A stretch of 26,320 bases of DNA, taken from a virus. The stretch is from positions 1 to 26,320 of the IMG/VR virus record IMGVR_UViG_3300017742_000097; one strand, written 5' to 3'. Of this stretch, positions 6,906 through 14,498 are shown one piece after another; within the stretch, counting starts at the first letter, position 1; each line of letters begins with the position of its first letter. The notes below the pieces were generated by a model. It was not told the DNA's origin, did no database searches, and saw only the letters and a program-made list of their open reading frames with translations. Position numbers and translations under genes: made by a program.

Positions 6906-9221
6906 TTGTCCCAAATTAACGTCAAAAAAAGAAATGGTAGAGGAACAGAACCTCTTAACTTAGAGAAAATACACTCTATGGTAGGTTATGCCTGTAAAGA
7001 CTTAGCAGGTGTATCTGAAAGTTTAGTAGAAATGAATAGTGGTATACAATTCTATGACGGTATTAATACAGATGATATACAACAAATTTTAATTAAGTCT
7101 GCTAGTGATTTAATTACATTAGAAAATCCTAATTATCAATACGTTGCTGCTAGATTATTACTATTCAGTTTAAGAAAATCTTTATATCATAGACTATGGG
7201 AACTACCACACTTACAAAAACATATTGAAACATGTATAGAACAAGGTGTATATGATCCTGATATTTTAAAATGGTATAGTAAAGAAGAAGTTGACCAGAT
7301 GAATGGTTTACTCAAACATGAAAGAGATTACTTATTTTCATATGCAGGTATGAGACAAGTGCTTGACAAGTACCTTGTACAAGATAGAAGTTCAGGACAA
7401 ATATTTGAAACACCACAATTCATGTATATGATGATTAGTGCTACATTATTCAGAAATTACTCAAAAGACAAAAGGATGAATTATGTTAAAAAATATTATA
7501 ACGCAATATCAACCCACCTTATCAATATTCCTACACCGGTTATGGCAGGCGTTAGGACTCCTATCCGCCAGTATGCTAGTTGTGTCCTTGTGGACGTTAA
7601 TGATACTCTTCCTAGTATCTTCTCTAGCGATATGGCTATTGGGCGTTATGTTGCTCAAAGGGCTGGCATTGGTATCAATGCTGGCAGAATTAGGGGAATT
7701 AATAGTCGTATCCGTGGCGGCGAAGTTCAACACACCGGCGTTGTCCCATTCCTTAAAAAGTTTGAAGCAACGGTCAAGTGTTGTACACAAAATGGTGTTA
7801 GAGGAGGGTCAGCGACTGTACACTTTCCTATCTGGCACCAAGAAATAGAAGATATACTTGTTTTAAAAAACAATAAAGGTACGGAAGATAATAGAGTTAG
7901 AAAGTTAGATTACTCTATACAGATATCAAAACTATTTTACGAAAGATTTATTAACAACGAAGACATAAGTTTATTTTCTCCACACGAAGTACCAGGTCTA
8001 TATGACGCATTTGGTACAGATGAGTTTGACGAAATGTATATGATGTATGAAAGAAAAACAAGTGTGAAGAAACATAAAGTAAAGGCACAAGAGTTATTTG
8101 GTGCAATCTTAAAAGAAAGAGCAGAAACAGGTCGTATCTATATTATGAACATTGACCATGCTAATTCTCATTCATCTTTTAAAGATAAAGTAAACATGTC
8201 TAATCTATGCCAAGAGATTACATTACCAACAGACCCTATTGAACATATAGATGGTGCAGGTGAGATTGCATTGTGTATTCTATCTGCTATTAATATGGGT
8301 GCAATCAATGATAAAGAAGAATTAGAAAACCTTTGTGATTTATCTGTAAGAGGGTTAGAAGAAATTATTGACCATCAAAATTATCCTGTTTTAGCGGCAG
8401 AAAGAAGTACAAAAGCAAGACGTTCATTAGGTATTGGTTATATTGGTCTTGCTCATTTCTTAGCAAAAAACAAGGTTTCTTATGCTTCAAAAGACGCCTG
8501 GAGAATGGTGGACGAGTTTACTGAGGCATTTCAATACTATCTACTCAAAGCATCCAATGAGATTGCCAAAGAGAAAGGACCATGTGAATACTTTAATAAA
8601 ACTAAATATTCAGATGGTATACTACCTATTGACACTTATAAGAAAGATGTTGATACTATTGTCAAAAGAAAGCTGAGTTATGATTGGTCTGCTCTTAGAA
8701 AGGATATCAAAGAACACGGATTACGTCACTCAACATTGTCAGCACAAATGCCTAGTGAAAGTTCGTCTGTGGTGTCAAATGAAACAAATGGTATTGAACC
8801 GCCAAGAGACTACTTGTCTATTAAGAAAAGTAAAAAAGGTCCACTCAAACAAATAGTACCAGGATATCCTAATATCAAAAACTTCTATACCCTACTTTGG
8901 GATATGCAAGGCAACGAAGGTTATATCAATGTCGTTGCAGTAATGCAGAAATACTTTGACCAAGCAATATCAGGTAACTGGTCTTATAATCCAGAACAGT
9001 TTGAAGGTAATGAAGTGCCTATTTCTGTAATGGCAAAAGATTTGTTGACTACATATAAATTAGGATGGAAAACAAGTTATTATCAAAATACATATGATAG
9101 TAAAAGTGATAGTGATGAACCACAACACAGTATTGGTGGTCCAGAACAAGAATTAAAAACAAGAAATGAGTTTCAAAGTGATGAAGCTTATGAGGAATAC
9201 TGTGAAAGTTGTGCAATATGA
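6906..9221 (+). CDS. nrdA: Ribonucleotide reductase class Ia, large (alpha) subunit
   Basis: 771 residues, full length. It reduces ribonucleoside diphosphates with NrdB. Seen: an N-terminal ATP cone (VKKRNGRGTEPLNLEKIH onward), active-site Cys226 (QYASCVL) and its partner Cys457 (ALCILSA), the catalytic N433-x-C435-x-E437 (NLCQE), the radical-transfer pair Tyr725-Tyr726 (SYYQNT) and a C-terminal CESC pair for reduction by glutaredoxin, here CX2C and not the CX4C of E. coli. It begins with TTG one base after the primase stop, behind AAAGAGG; no ATG is near. About 7505-7835 uses different codons (CTT, GGC, ATC, CGT, AGG in place of TTA, GGT, ATA, AGA). The TGA overlaps the next ATG. Confidence 0.95.
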   Translation: MSQINVKKRNGRGTEPLNLEKIHSMVGYACKDLAGVSESLVEMNSGIQFYDGINTDDIQQILIKSASDLITLENPNYQYVAARLLLFSLRKSLYHRLWELPHLQKHIETCIEQGVYDPDILKWYSKEEVDQMNGLLKHERDYLFSYAGMRQVLDKYLVQDRSSGQIFETPQFMYMMISATLFRNYSKDKRMNYVKKYYNAISTHLINIPTPVMAGVRTPIRQYASCVLVDVNDTLPSIFSSDMAIGRYVAQRAGIGINAGRIRGINSRIRGGEVQHTGVVPFLKKFEATVKCCTQNGVRGGSATVHFPIWHQEIEDILVLKNNKGTEDNRVRKLDYSIQISKLFYERFINNEDISLFSPHEVPGLYDAFGTDEFDEMYMMYERKTSVKKHKVKAQELFGAILKERAETGRIYIMNIDHANSHSSFKDKVNMSNLCQEITLPTDPIEHIDGAGEIALCILSAINMGAINDKEELENLCDLSVRGLEEIIDHQNYPVLAAERSTKARRSLGIGYIGLAHFLAKNKVSYASKDAWRMVDEFTEAFQYYLLKASNEIAKEKGPCEYFNKTKYSDGILPIDTYKKDVDTIVKRKLSYDWSALRKDIKEHGLRHSTLSAQMPSESSSVVSNETNGIEPPRDYLSIKKSKKGPLKQIVPGYPNIKNFYTLLWDMQGNEGYINVVAVMQKYFDQAISGNWSYNPEQFEGNEVPISVMAKDLLTTYKLGWKTSYYQNTYDSKSDSDEPQHSIGGPEQELKTRNEFQSDEAYEEYCESCAI
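7483..7848 (+). other. Candidate overprinted gene inside nrdA (hydrophobic ORF, +1 frame)
   Basis: A 121-codon ORF read one base ahead of nrdA. Its ATG has AAAGGA at 7471-7476 with 6-base spacing. The product is very hydrophobic over about residues 19-80, with two or three possible membrane segments (ALGLLSASMLVVSLWTLM; SSLAIWLLGVMLLKGLALV), then a polar, partly basic tail, which is holin-like in outline. Its limits nearly match the stretch where nrdA codon use changes. Against it: a reverse-strand frame is also open here, so altered composition alone could remove stops. Reported as a candidate only. Confidence 0.2.
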
Positions 9222-9757
9222 TAATATCAAAACAAATAAGTTTAATAGACACGCAAGAAAAAAGACAAGCGTTGATAGACGCTTTTGAAGAAAACAAAGA
9301 TTTAGTAAAGATAGATAAATTTGGATTTGAATATATAAGTTCGCATGATTTACCTGAAAAGTATGATGATAAAACACAACATATTTCTGACGCAATTATA
9401 GGACTACATGAATTTTTAAATTTATATGCACCTACTAAGAATGGCGTACAGTTAAAATATATACAAATAAGAAAACAACACGGTGATATGCATGTTCCAT
9501 GGCACAATGAAAAAGAATGGAACAGACTAGACATTCACATTCCACTAAATAAGACTACTGGCGGTGTATATCGTTTTCAACATGCAGTTATATCAAATAA
9601 AATGGGTAGTCTATTAATGTTTGACCCTAATATAGATTTTTGGTCAGTTGATAAAGTTGAAACTCCACATTATAAAATTGTAATAAGATGTAGTGACCTT
9701 GACCCTGAGTTAAGATACACAGGACAAGGTGATTTAATTAACTATCCAGAGGTATAA
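9218..9757 (+). CDS. Putative double-stranded beta-helix (hydroxylase-like) protein
   Basis: 179 residues from the ATG that overlaps the nrdA stop (ATGA); an upstream TTG at 9209 is less likely. The region 88-160 reads like an Asp/Asn beta-hydroxylase or 2OG-Fe(II) oxygenase fold: MHVPWHNEKE, then LDIHIPLNK, then a strand with MGSLLMFDPN and a final strand KIVIRCSD. Candidate metal ligands are His92, His96 or His107, but where the family has a second-half His before SV this protein has Trp142 (FWSV), so catalysis may be lost or the likeness superficial. It lies between nrdA and nrdB. The substrate is unknown. Confidence 0.6.
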   Translation: MIISKQISLIDTQEKRQALIDAFEENKDLVKIDKFGFEYISSHDLPEKYDDKTQHISDAIIGLHEFLNLYAPTKNGVQLKYIQIRKQHGDMHVPWHNEKEWNRLDIHIPLNKTTGGVYRFQHAVISNKMGSLLMFDPNIDFWSVDKVETPHYKIVIRCSDLDPELRYTGQGDLINYPEV

Positions 9758-9759
9758 GA

Positions 9760-10407
9760 ATGGCATATTTAACTGTTAACATACCACACATAGATGTGTA
9801 TGTAAAGAAAGAGTTTCTTTATGACAACGAAAAAGGTCATGGAGAATTAACTGAAGGAGTTTGGGTTACGGCAAAATCTATACAAGGTCGTGCCCTTTAT
9901 TTTGAAACTTATCTACCAGAGTATGGTGCTCTGTATGACAAGTTACCTATTAGTGCGTTTGTATGGAAAAAAGATTATGGTGAAAGTTTACCTTTAACTG
10001 AGTTACAGTTATGGGATTGTTTTAGTTATGATATATCAGTTATTGAAAAACAAATGTTATCAGGTAATCAATGTAAGTATTTGTCACCAGGTAAAAAATG
10101 GTACAATGGTTGGTACATGTTTACAATAGATAATGCGAACAGTACAAACTTGGAAAGAAACATAACTTATAGTGAGATACCAAGTCAACACAAATCTTTT
10201 AATATTATAAAATTAAATAATGGACACTTTGCGGCTCAACCTAATAATAGAGTTATCTTTTATGATAAGAGTTTGTCGCCAAGTAAATTAAAGTTTCCAG
10301 ACTTTAAAGTTTCTACACAAGAGTTTAGTGTAGAAGGCGAACTAAAGTGGACAGCAGGTGATAGTGATGAGTTTTTTTACGAACTAAAAGAAGGAGAAAA
10401 TGAGTAA
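9760..10407 (+). CDS. Unknown protein in the nrdA-nrdB interval
   Basis: 215 residues behind a GAGGT ribosome site. It is beta-rich and aromatic, with Trp/Tyr clusters such as LQLWDCFSYD (about 82-91) and GKKWYNGWYMFTID (about 110-123) and an acidic C-terminus. No signal peptide or membrane segment. I do not recognise a family, though from memory similar proteins sit beside nrdB in other marine T4-like phages. The last 8 bases overlap nrdB, so it is translated with the reductase genes and may relate to nucleotide metabolism or be a passenger in this spot. Confidence 0.65.
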   Translation: MAYLTVNIPHIDVYVKKEFLYDNEKGHGELTEGVWVTAKSIQGRALYFETYLPEYGALYDKLPISAFVWKKDYGESLPLTELQLWDCFSYDISVIEKQMLSGNQCKYLSPGKKWYNGWYMFTIDNANSTNLERNITYSEIPSQHKSFNIIKLNNGHFAAQPNNRVIFYDKSLSPSKLKFPDFKVSTQEFSVEGELKWTAGDSDEFFYELKEGENE

Positions 10408-11503
10408 GAGCGTTTACAATAAAAATCAAGTGGACTTTACAAAACAACCAATGTTTTTTGGAGAGGACAATTCCGTTCAAAGATATGATACATTTAAGTA
10501 TCCTGTGTTTGATAAATTAACACAACATCAATTAGGTTTATTCTGGCGACCAGAAGAAGTATCTTTACAAAAAGATAGAAACGACTGGCAACAATTACGA
10601 CCAGAACAAAAACATATCTTTACATCTAATCTAAGATATCAAACATTATTAGATAGTGTACAAGGTAGAGGACCTAGTTTATCTTTCTTACCATTTTGTA
10701 GTTTACCTGAAATAGAAAGTCATATCTTAGTATGGGATTTTATGGAAAGTATTCATAGTAGAAGTTACACATACATTATTAAAAATATTTACTCAGACCC
10801 TGGTGAAGTATTTGATAAAATTTTAACAGATAAGTATATCACAGAAAGAGCAGAAAGTGTTACAGGAACATATGATGATTTAATTGAACACGGACAAAGA
10901 TGGTTACTTGATAAAAAAGGTAACATGAAAGAACTAAAAAGAAAACTTTGGCGAGCGATAGTCAATGTAGCGATACTTGAAGGTATCCGTTTCTATGTTT
11001 CTTTTGCTTGTTCGTTTGCATTTGGTGAATTAAAACTTATGGAAGGTAGTGCAAAAATTATATCTTTGATTGCTAGAGACGAAAGTCAACACTTAGCAGG
11101 TTCTCAGCATATGATGAAACTTTATAAGAGTAAAGAAAACGATAAAGAAATGTTACAAGTAATTAAAGAAGAAGAAGAAAATACTATACAGGCATTTAAA
11201 GACGCCGTTGACCAAGAAAAGCGTTGGGCAAATTATCTATTTAAAGATGGTTCAATGATTGGTCTTAATGATAAATTATTACATAACTATGTTGAGTTTA
11301 TTGCTAACAAGAGAATGAGAGCAGTAGGATTAACGCCTATATATGACCAGTCAAGTACAAACAATCCATTACCTTGGACTGAACATTGGCTAAATAGTCG
11401 TGGTTTGCAAAATGCACCACAAGAAACAGAAATAGAAAGTTATGTTGTTGGAGGAATAAAACAAGATGTTAAAAAAGATACGTTTGAAGGATTTAAACTA
11501 TGA
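10400..11503 (+). CDS. nrdB: Ribonucleotide reductase class Ia, small (beta) subunit
   Basis: 367 residues, full length. It holds the di-iron site and tyrosyl radical that starts catalysis in NrdA. All expected ligands are visible: Asp85 (LLDSVQGR), Glu116 and His119 with the radical Tyr123 (MESIHSRSY), Glu194 (LEGIRF), and Glu228 and His231 (RDESQH). An AAGGAG site precedes the ATG, inside the end of the preceding gene. The stop overlaps the ATG of the zinc-ribbon gene. With the intact Tyr and ligands it should be a normal class Ia (NrdB) radical subunit. Confidence 0.95.
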   Translation: MSKSVYNKNQVDFTKQPMFFGEDNSVQRYDTFKYPVFDKLTQHQLGLFWRPEEVSLQKDRNDWQQLRPEQKHIFTSNLRYQTLLDSVQGRGPSLSFLPFCSLPEIESHILVWDFMESIHSRSYTYIIKNIYSDPGEVFDKILTDKYITERAESVTGTYDDLIEHGQRWLLDKKGNMKELKRKLWRAIVNVAILEGIRFYVSFACSFAFGELKLMEGSAKIISLIARDESQHLAGSQHMMKLYKSKENDKEMLQVIKEEEENTIQAFKDAVDQEKRWANYLFKDGSMIGLNDKLLHNYVEFIANKRMRAVGLTPIYDQSSTNNPLPWTEHWLNSRGLQNAPQETEIESYVVGGIKQDVKKDTFEGFKL

Positions 11504-11640
11504 TAATTTGTGAAAGCTGTGACGCTGAGTTTAAAGTAAAAGTGCTTAATGAATTACCAGTTAAGTTTTGTCCGTGTTGTGGAGAAGCAATACATAATGA
11601 CGCTGATTGGGAAGATGAAATAAAATATGAAGACGAGTAG
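11500..11640 (+). CDS. 46-residue zinc-ribbon protein
   Basis: A short gene starting in the nrdB stop (ATGA) and ending 14 bases inside the next gene. The product has two Cys pairs, CESC at residues 4-7 and CPCC at 24-27, spaced as in a rubredoxin-like or zinc-ribbon knuckle, with an acidic tail. Such mini zinc ribbons bind one zinc and usually serve protein or nucleic-acid contacts. Its place between nrdB and a nuclease gives no clear role. Overlaps on both sides and conserved-looking Cys spacing support it being real. Confidence 0.7.
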   Translation: MIICESCDAEFKVKVLNELPVKFCPCCGEAIHNDADWEDEIKYEDE

Positions 11641-11977
11641 TGCGAAAGCAAAAGGCAGAAATTTACAAAAAAAAGTTAGAGAAATATTAATAGAGAAACT
11701 AGACGTACATCCAGAGGACATTGAAAGTCGTTCTATGGGTGCAGGTGGCGAAGATTTAATTATGGCACGTGCCGCTAGAGAAAAGTTTCCATACTCAATA
11801 GAGTGTAAGAACCAAGAGAAAGTAAATGTTTGGTCAGCATATGAACAAGCAAGTGAAAACTCTGGCAAATACGAACCTATTGCAGTAATCAAAAAGAACA
11901 ATCAAAAACCTTTAGTAGTTATAGACTTAGAAGCATTTGTACAATTACATATGCCTAAGACGGTAGAAGATTTATGA
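11627..11977 (+). CDS. Putative PD-(D/E)XK nuclease / resolvase-like protein
   Basis: 116 residues. Seen: a basic N-terminal helix (SSAKAKGRNLQKKVREIL), MGAGGEDLIM with Asp43, and PYSIECKNQEK with Glu59-x-Lys61, the order G-D-(15)-ExK of PD-(D/E)XK endonucleases. From memory, cyanophages encode relatives with the same SAKxKGR start and IECKN core. It probably binds DNA and may resolve or trim recombination or replication intermediates. It is small for a restriction enzyme and stands alone. It overlaps the zinc-ribbon gene and the next small gene. Confidence 0.75.
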   Translation: MKTSSAKAKGRNLQKKVREILIEKLDVHPEDIESRSMGAGGEDLIMARAAREKFPYSIECKNQEKVNVWSAYEQASENSGKYEPIAVIKKNNQKPLVVIDLEAFVQLHMPKTVEDL

Positions 11978-12072
11978 TAGGTCTATTTTTTTTAGGAATA
12001 CCTGTGACAGTATTAGCAATGTATATATTATTAAAAGCAAGGGAACATGATGATAATAACAGGAGTAGATAA
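11974..12072 (+). CDS. Small single-span membrane peptide, 32 residues
   Basis: Begins at the ATGA overlap with the nuclease stop and ends inside the first glycosyltransferase gene. The product has one hydrophobic segment (about 3-21) and a charged tail (KAREHDDNNRSR). The gene spans what would otherwise be a 70-base gap and contains the AAGGGA ribosome site of the next gene, so it may act mainly to couple translation. Function unknown. Confidence 0.5.
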   Translation: MIGLFFLGIPVTVLAMYILLKAREHDDNNRSR

Positions 12073-12691
12073 GAACCATGAAGACATGGTTATCTGGTGG
12101 TATGAAAATGTTAAAAAACATAATCCAGATGTAAAAGTAGGCATATGGGATTTTGGTATGTCTATGCAAATGAGAGAAGTAGTTAAAGGTATAGACGCAT
12201 GGTTAAGTGAACCTATTACACACCCTAGTAACATAGGTTGGTTTAATAAAACAAGAGCAGTTATAGATACACCAAGTCAATCAGTTGCATGGTTAGATGT
12301 AGATTGTGAAGTCTTAACAAACATAGAAGAAATATTTTCATTAGTGCCATCTAACATGATAGGTCTTACTAGAGATTGGGTAAGAGACAATTGGTGGGCA
12401 ACTGGCGTTATAGTTGTTAATGATAGACCAGAATTACTTAAACATTGGAATGAAATGTTGTTAAAGACAGCAATCAGAGGCGACCAAGAAATGTTATTTG
12501 AAATAGTTGGTAAAGAAGAGCATGATGAAATACAAGAATTGCCACAAGAATATCAATGGTTAAGAATATCATTAAATAAAGGCGTAGATAGTCCAACTAA
12601 AAAGATTATTCACTGGACAGGACCTAAAGGTAAAAGATTTATAAGAGAACATTTAAAACAAGGTAGAAAGTATAAAGGTGAAACTGTATGA
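12047..12691 (+). CDS. Glycosyltransferase, GT-A fold, GT8-like
   Basis: 214 residues. Seen: an N-terminal Rossmann-like strand (IITGVDKNHEDM), the metal-binding D-x-D at residues 84-86 (AWLDVDCEV), and near the end a HWTGPKGK segment that fits the HxxGxxK signature of GT8 family sugar transferases. It would move a sugar from a nucleotide donor to an unknown acceptor. AAGGGA precedes the start; the ATG at 12050 is an equally possible start. The end overlaps the next gene (ATGA). It is the first enzyme of the sugar island. Confidence 0.75.
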   Translation: MMIITGVDKNHEDMVIWWYENVKKHNPDVKVGIWDFGMSMQMREVVKGIDAWLSEPITHPSNIGWFNKTRAVIDTPSQSVAWLDVDCEVLTNIEEIFSLVPSNMIGLTRDWVRDNWWATGVIVVNDRPELLKHWNEMLLKTAIRGDQEMLFEIVGKEEHDEIQELPQEYQWLRISLNKGVDSPTKKIIHWTGPKGKRFIREHLKQGRKYKGETV

Positions 12692-13779
12692 TAAATGAAA
12701 CTACCATTTCTATTTTAACACCTACAAGAAATAGACCTAACAATTGTGAAAGGTTTATTAAATCAATATATGCAACAGCAAGTGATAAGACTAAGATAGA
12801 ATTATTTTTTTATGTTGATAATGATGACCCAGCATTAGAACAATACAAATCTTTAGCTGCTCATTGTGATAGTGAATATAAAGATTTTAAAAAAGTAGAT
12901 TTTACATTTGATGAACCTAAAAGTGTTTCTATTTCATGGAATGATTTAGCAGCTAAGAGTTCAGGTTATTTAATGATTATGGGTAATGATGATTTAATTT
13001 ATAGAACTGCTAATTGGGATAGTTTACTCATACAAAATTTAGCAATAAGATATAAAGAGGATCCATATTGGGTTAGTTGGGTCAATGATGGTATCAATGC
13101 TGATAGACATTGTGCCTTTCCTATTATTGCAAGAGAGTGGTATAATACTGTAGGTTATTTTGCACCTGGTTGTTTTCATTTTGGTTACAACGATACATGG
13201 GTATTTGATATTGCAAAGAGATTAGAAAGAACACATTATATTAATAACATACTTGTTGAACATATGCATTTTTCAAAAGGCAAAAGTGATATGGACGATA
13301 CATATGCTCACAATAGAACAGGACCTAGAGGCAATCTATATCAAAAAGATAAAGGTATTATGGAACATCCTAATCAAGTACAAAGAAGAAAAGAAGAAGC
13401 AGAAAAAATTAAACAAGAGATAAACAAGATAAAAGGTCCGTCTTTAAAAGCACAAGTGATTGAAGATATACCTGAATATGAATTAGTATTTGTACAGAAA
13501 CTAAAAAAAGAATGGCAAGCAACTTCACATAAACTAAAAGAAGACCCATTAAAAGAACAGACAGAAAAATACAATAAACTATGTGAGAGTATAAAAAAAC
13601 ATGGTATGAAATATCCTATTCTGATTGATGGTGAAGGCAAAGTATTACGAGGCAATCAACGAGCATGGTATTGTATTGATAATGATATTAAATACATTAG
13701 TGCTTATAGAATAAAAGATAGTAATATAGATAAGTTTATTCAGAAAACATATATTGACGGTGACGAATACCCTCTATGA
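12688..13779 (+). CDS. Fusion of GT2-like glycosyltransferase and ParB-like domain
   Basis: 363 residues. The first 200 or so are GT2-like: SILTPTRNRP at 8-17, a VDNDD stretch at 43-47 and MGNDDL at 98-103 as the metal and nucleotide site, and HFGYNDTWVFD at about 164-174. A charged helical linker (about 230-295) follows. The C-terminal 70 residues read like a ParB/sulfiredoxin-type domain: LCESIKKHGMKYPILIDGEG then a RGNQRAWY segment in place of the usual dG-x-R. ATGA overlaps join it on both sides. The acceptor is unknown; the ParB-like part may bind nucleotide or regulate. Confidence 0.7.
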   Translation: MINETTISILTPTRNRPNNCERFIKSIYATASDKTKIELFFYVDNDDPALEQYKSLAAHCDSEYKDFKKVDFTFDEPKSVSISWNDLAAKSSGYLMIMGNDDLIYRTANWDSLLIQNLAIRYKEDPYWVSWVNDGINADRHCAFPIIAREWYNTVGYFAPGCFHFGYNDTWVFDIAKRLERTHYINNILVEHMHFSKGKSDMDDTYAHNRTGPRGNLYQKDKGIMEHPNQVQRRKEEAEKIKQEINKIKGPSLKAQVIEDIPEYELVFVQKLKKEWQATSHKLKEDPLKEQTEKYNKLCESIKKHGMKYPILIDGEGKVLRGNQRAWYCIDNDIKYISAYRIKDSNIDKFIQKTYIDGDEYPL

Positions 13780-14498
13780 TATATGCTCTATATAGAATCC
13801 ACTATGGATTAGATTTCTTAGAAAAATCAATTAACTCAATCATTGATGATGTTGATATGATTTTTATATACTGGTCTAAACAACCTTGGTATAAAGATTG
13901 TAAAAATTTACCACCTTTGAATGAGAATGTAAAAGAGTATTGCAAAAGATGGAATGGTAAAGTAAATGTTATAGAAAGAGAATTTGACCTACCATCAGGA
14001 CAATATACTCAAATGTATTCAGACATGATTACAGGTCATACAATACCCAAAAAAGTATTGATGATGGAACCTGATATGGTATGGGACAAAGAACAATTAA
14101 AAAAAGCATTACAACTAACAGACGCTGAAGTTTCATTTAAACAAATAGAATTTTGGAAGAATGAAGAATGGTATATAAAAAGAACTAGAGAAAGACCAGG
14201 ACCTACATTGTATAATCAGGCACCAGGTCTAACAGGTAAAGGTACTGCTTCAAATCAAAAACTTGTAAACAATGATATATATTGTTATAATTATGGATTT
14301 TGTTTAAGCAACGAAGTGATGAAGTATAAGTTTGAAGTCGCCGTGCAGTCGTCTAAATATTACAAAGATAGTTTACCTGCCAAAGACTGGTATGAAAAGA
14401 AATGGTTAAACTGGACACCAGAGACGGAAGATTTAGAAATGTCAGAAGCACATAAACACTACATAAAGAAAGCACATCCTTATGGCACTAAAGATTAA
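13776..14498 (+). CDS. Probable glycosyltransferase (GT-A-like)
   Basis: 240 residues. The N-terminus (ALYRIHYGLDFLEKSINSII) and a middle strand ending in VLMMEPDMVWD (about 94-104) match GT-A type transferases with a metal-binding acidic site, here E-P-D. Aromatic-rich helices fill the C-terminal half. No GT family can be named with certainty. It is translationally coupled to the fusion protein before it (ATGA) and overlaps the radical SAM gene by 17 bases. The small higher-GC patch at 14336-14358 is too short to interpret. Confidence 0.6.
   Translation: MIYALYRIHYGLDFLEKSINSIIDDVDMIFIYWSKQPWYKDCKNLPPLNENVKEYCKRWNGKVNVIEREFDLPSGQYTQMYSDMITGHTIPKKVLMMEPDMVWDKEQLKKALQLTDAEVSFKQIEFWKNEEWYIKRTRERPGPTLYNQAPGLTGKGTASNQKLVNNDIYCYNYGFCLSNEVMKYKFEVAVQSSKYYKDSLPAKDWYEKKWLNWTPETEDLEMSEAHKHYIKKAHPYGTKD

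Noticed and set aside
7509-7790. 93-codon reverse-strand ORF within nrdA
   Set aside because: No ribosome site checked as convincing and all real genes run on the + strand; it seems a side effect of the unusual codons.
9049-9534. Reverse-strand ORF of 161 codons over nrdA end and the next gene
   Set aside because: Covers two well-supported + strand genes; composition is that of antisense of AT-rich coding DNA (many His, Phe, Ser, Cys).
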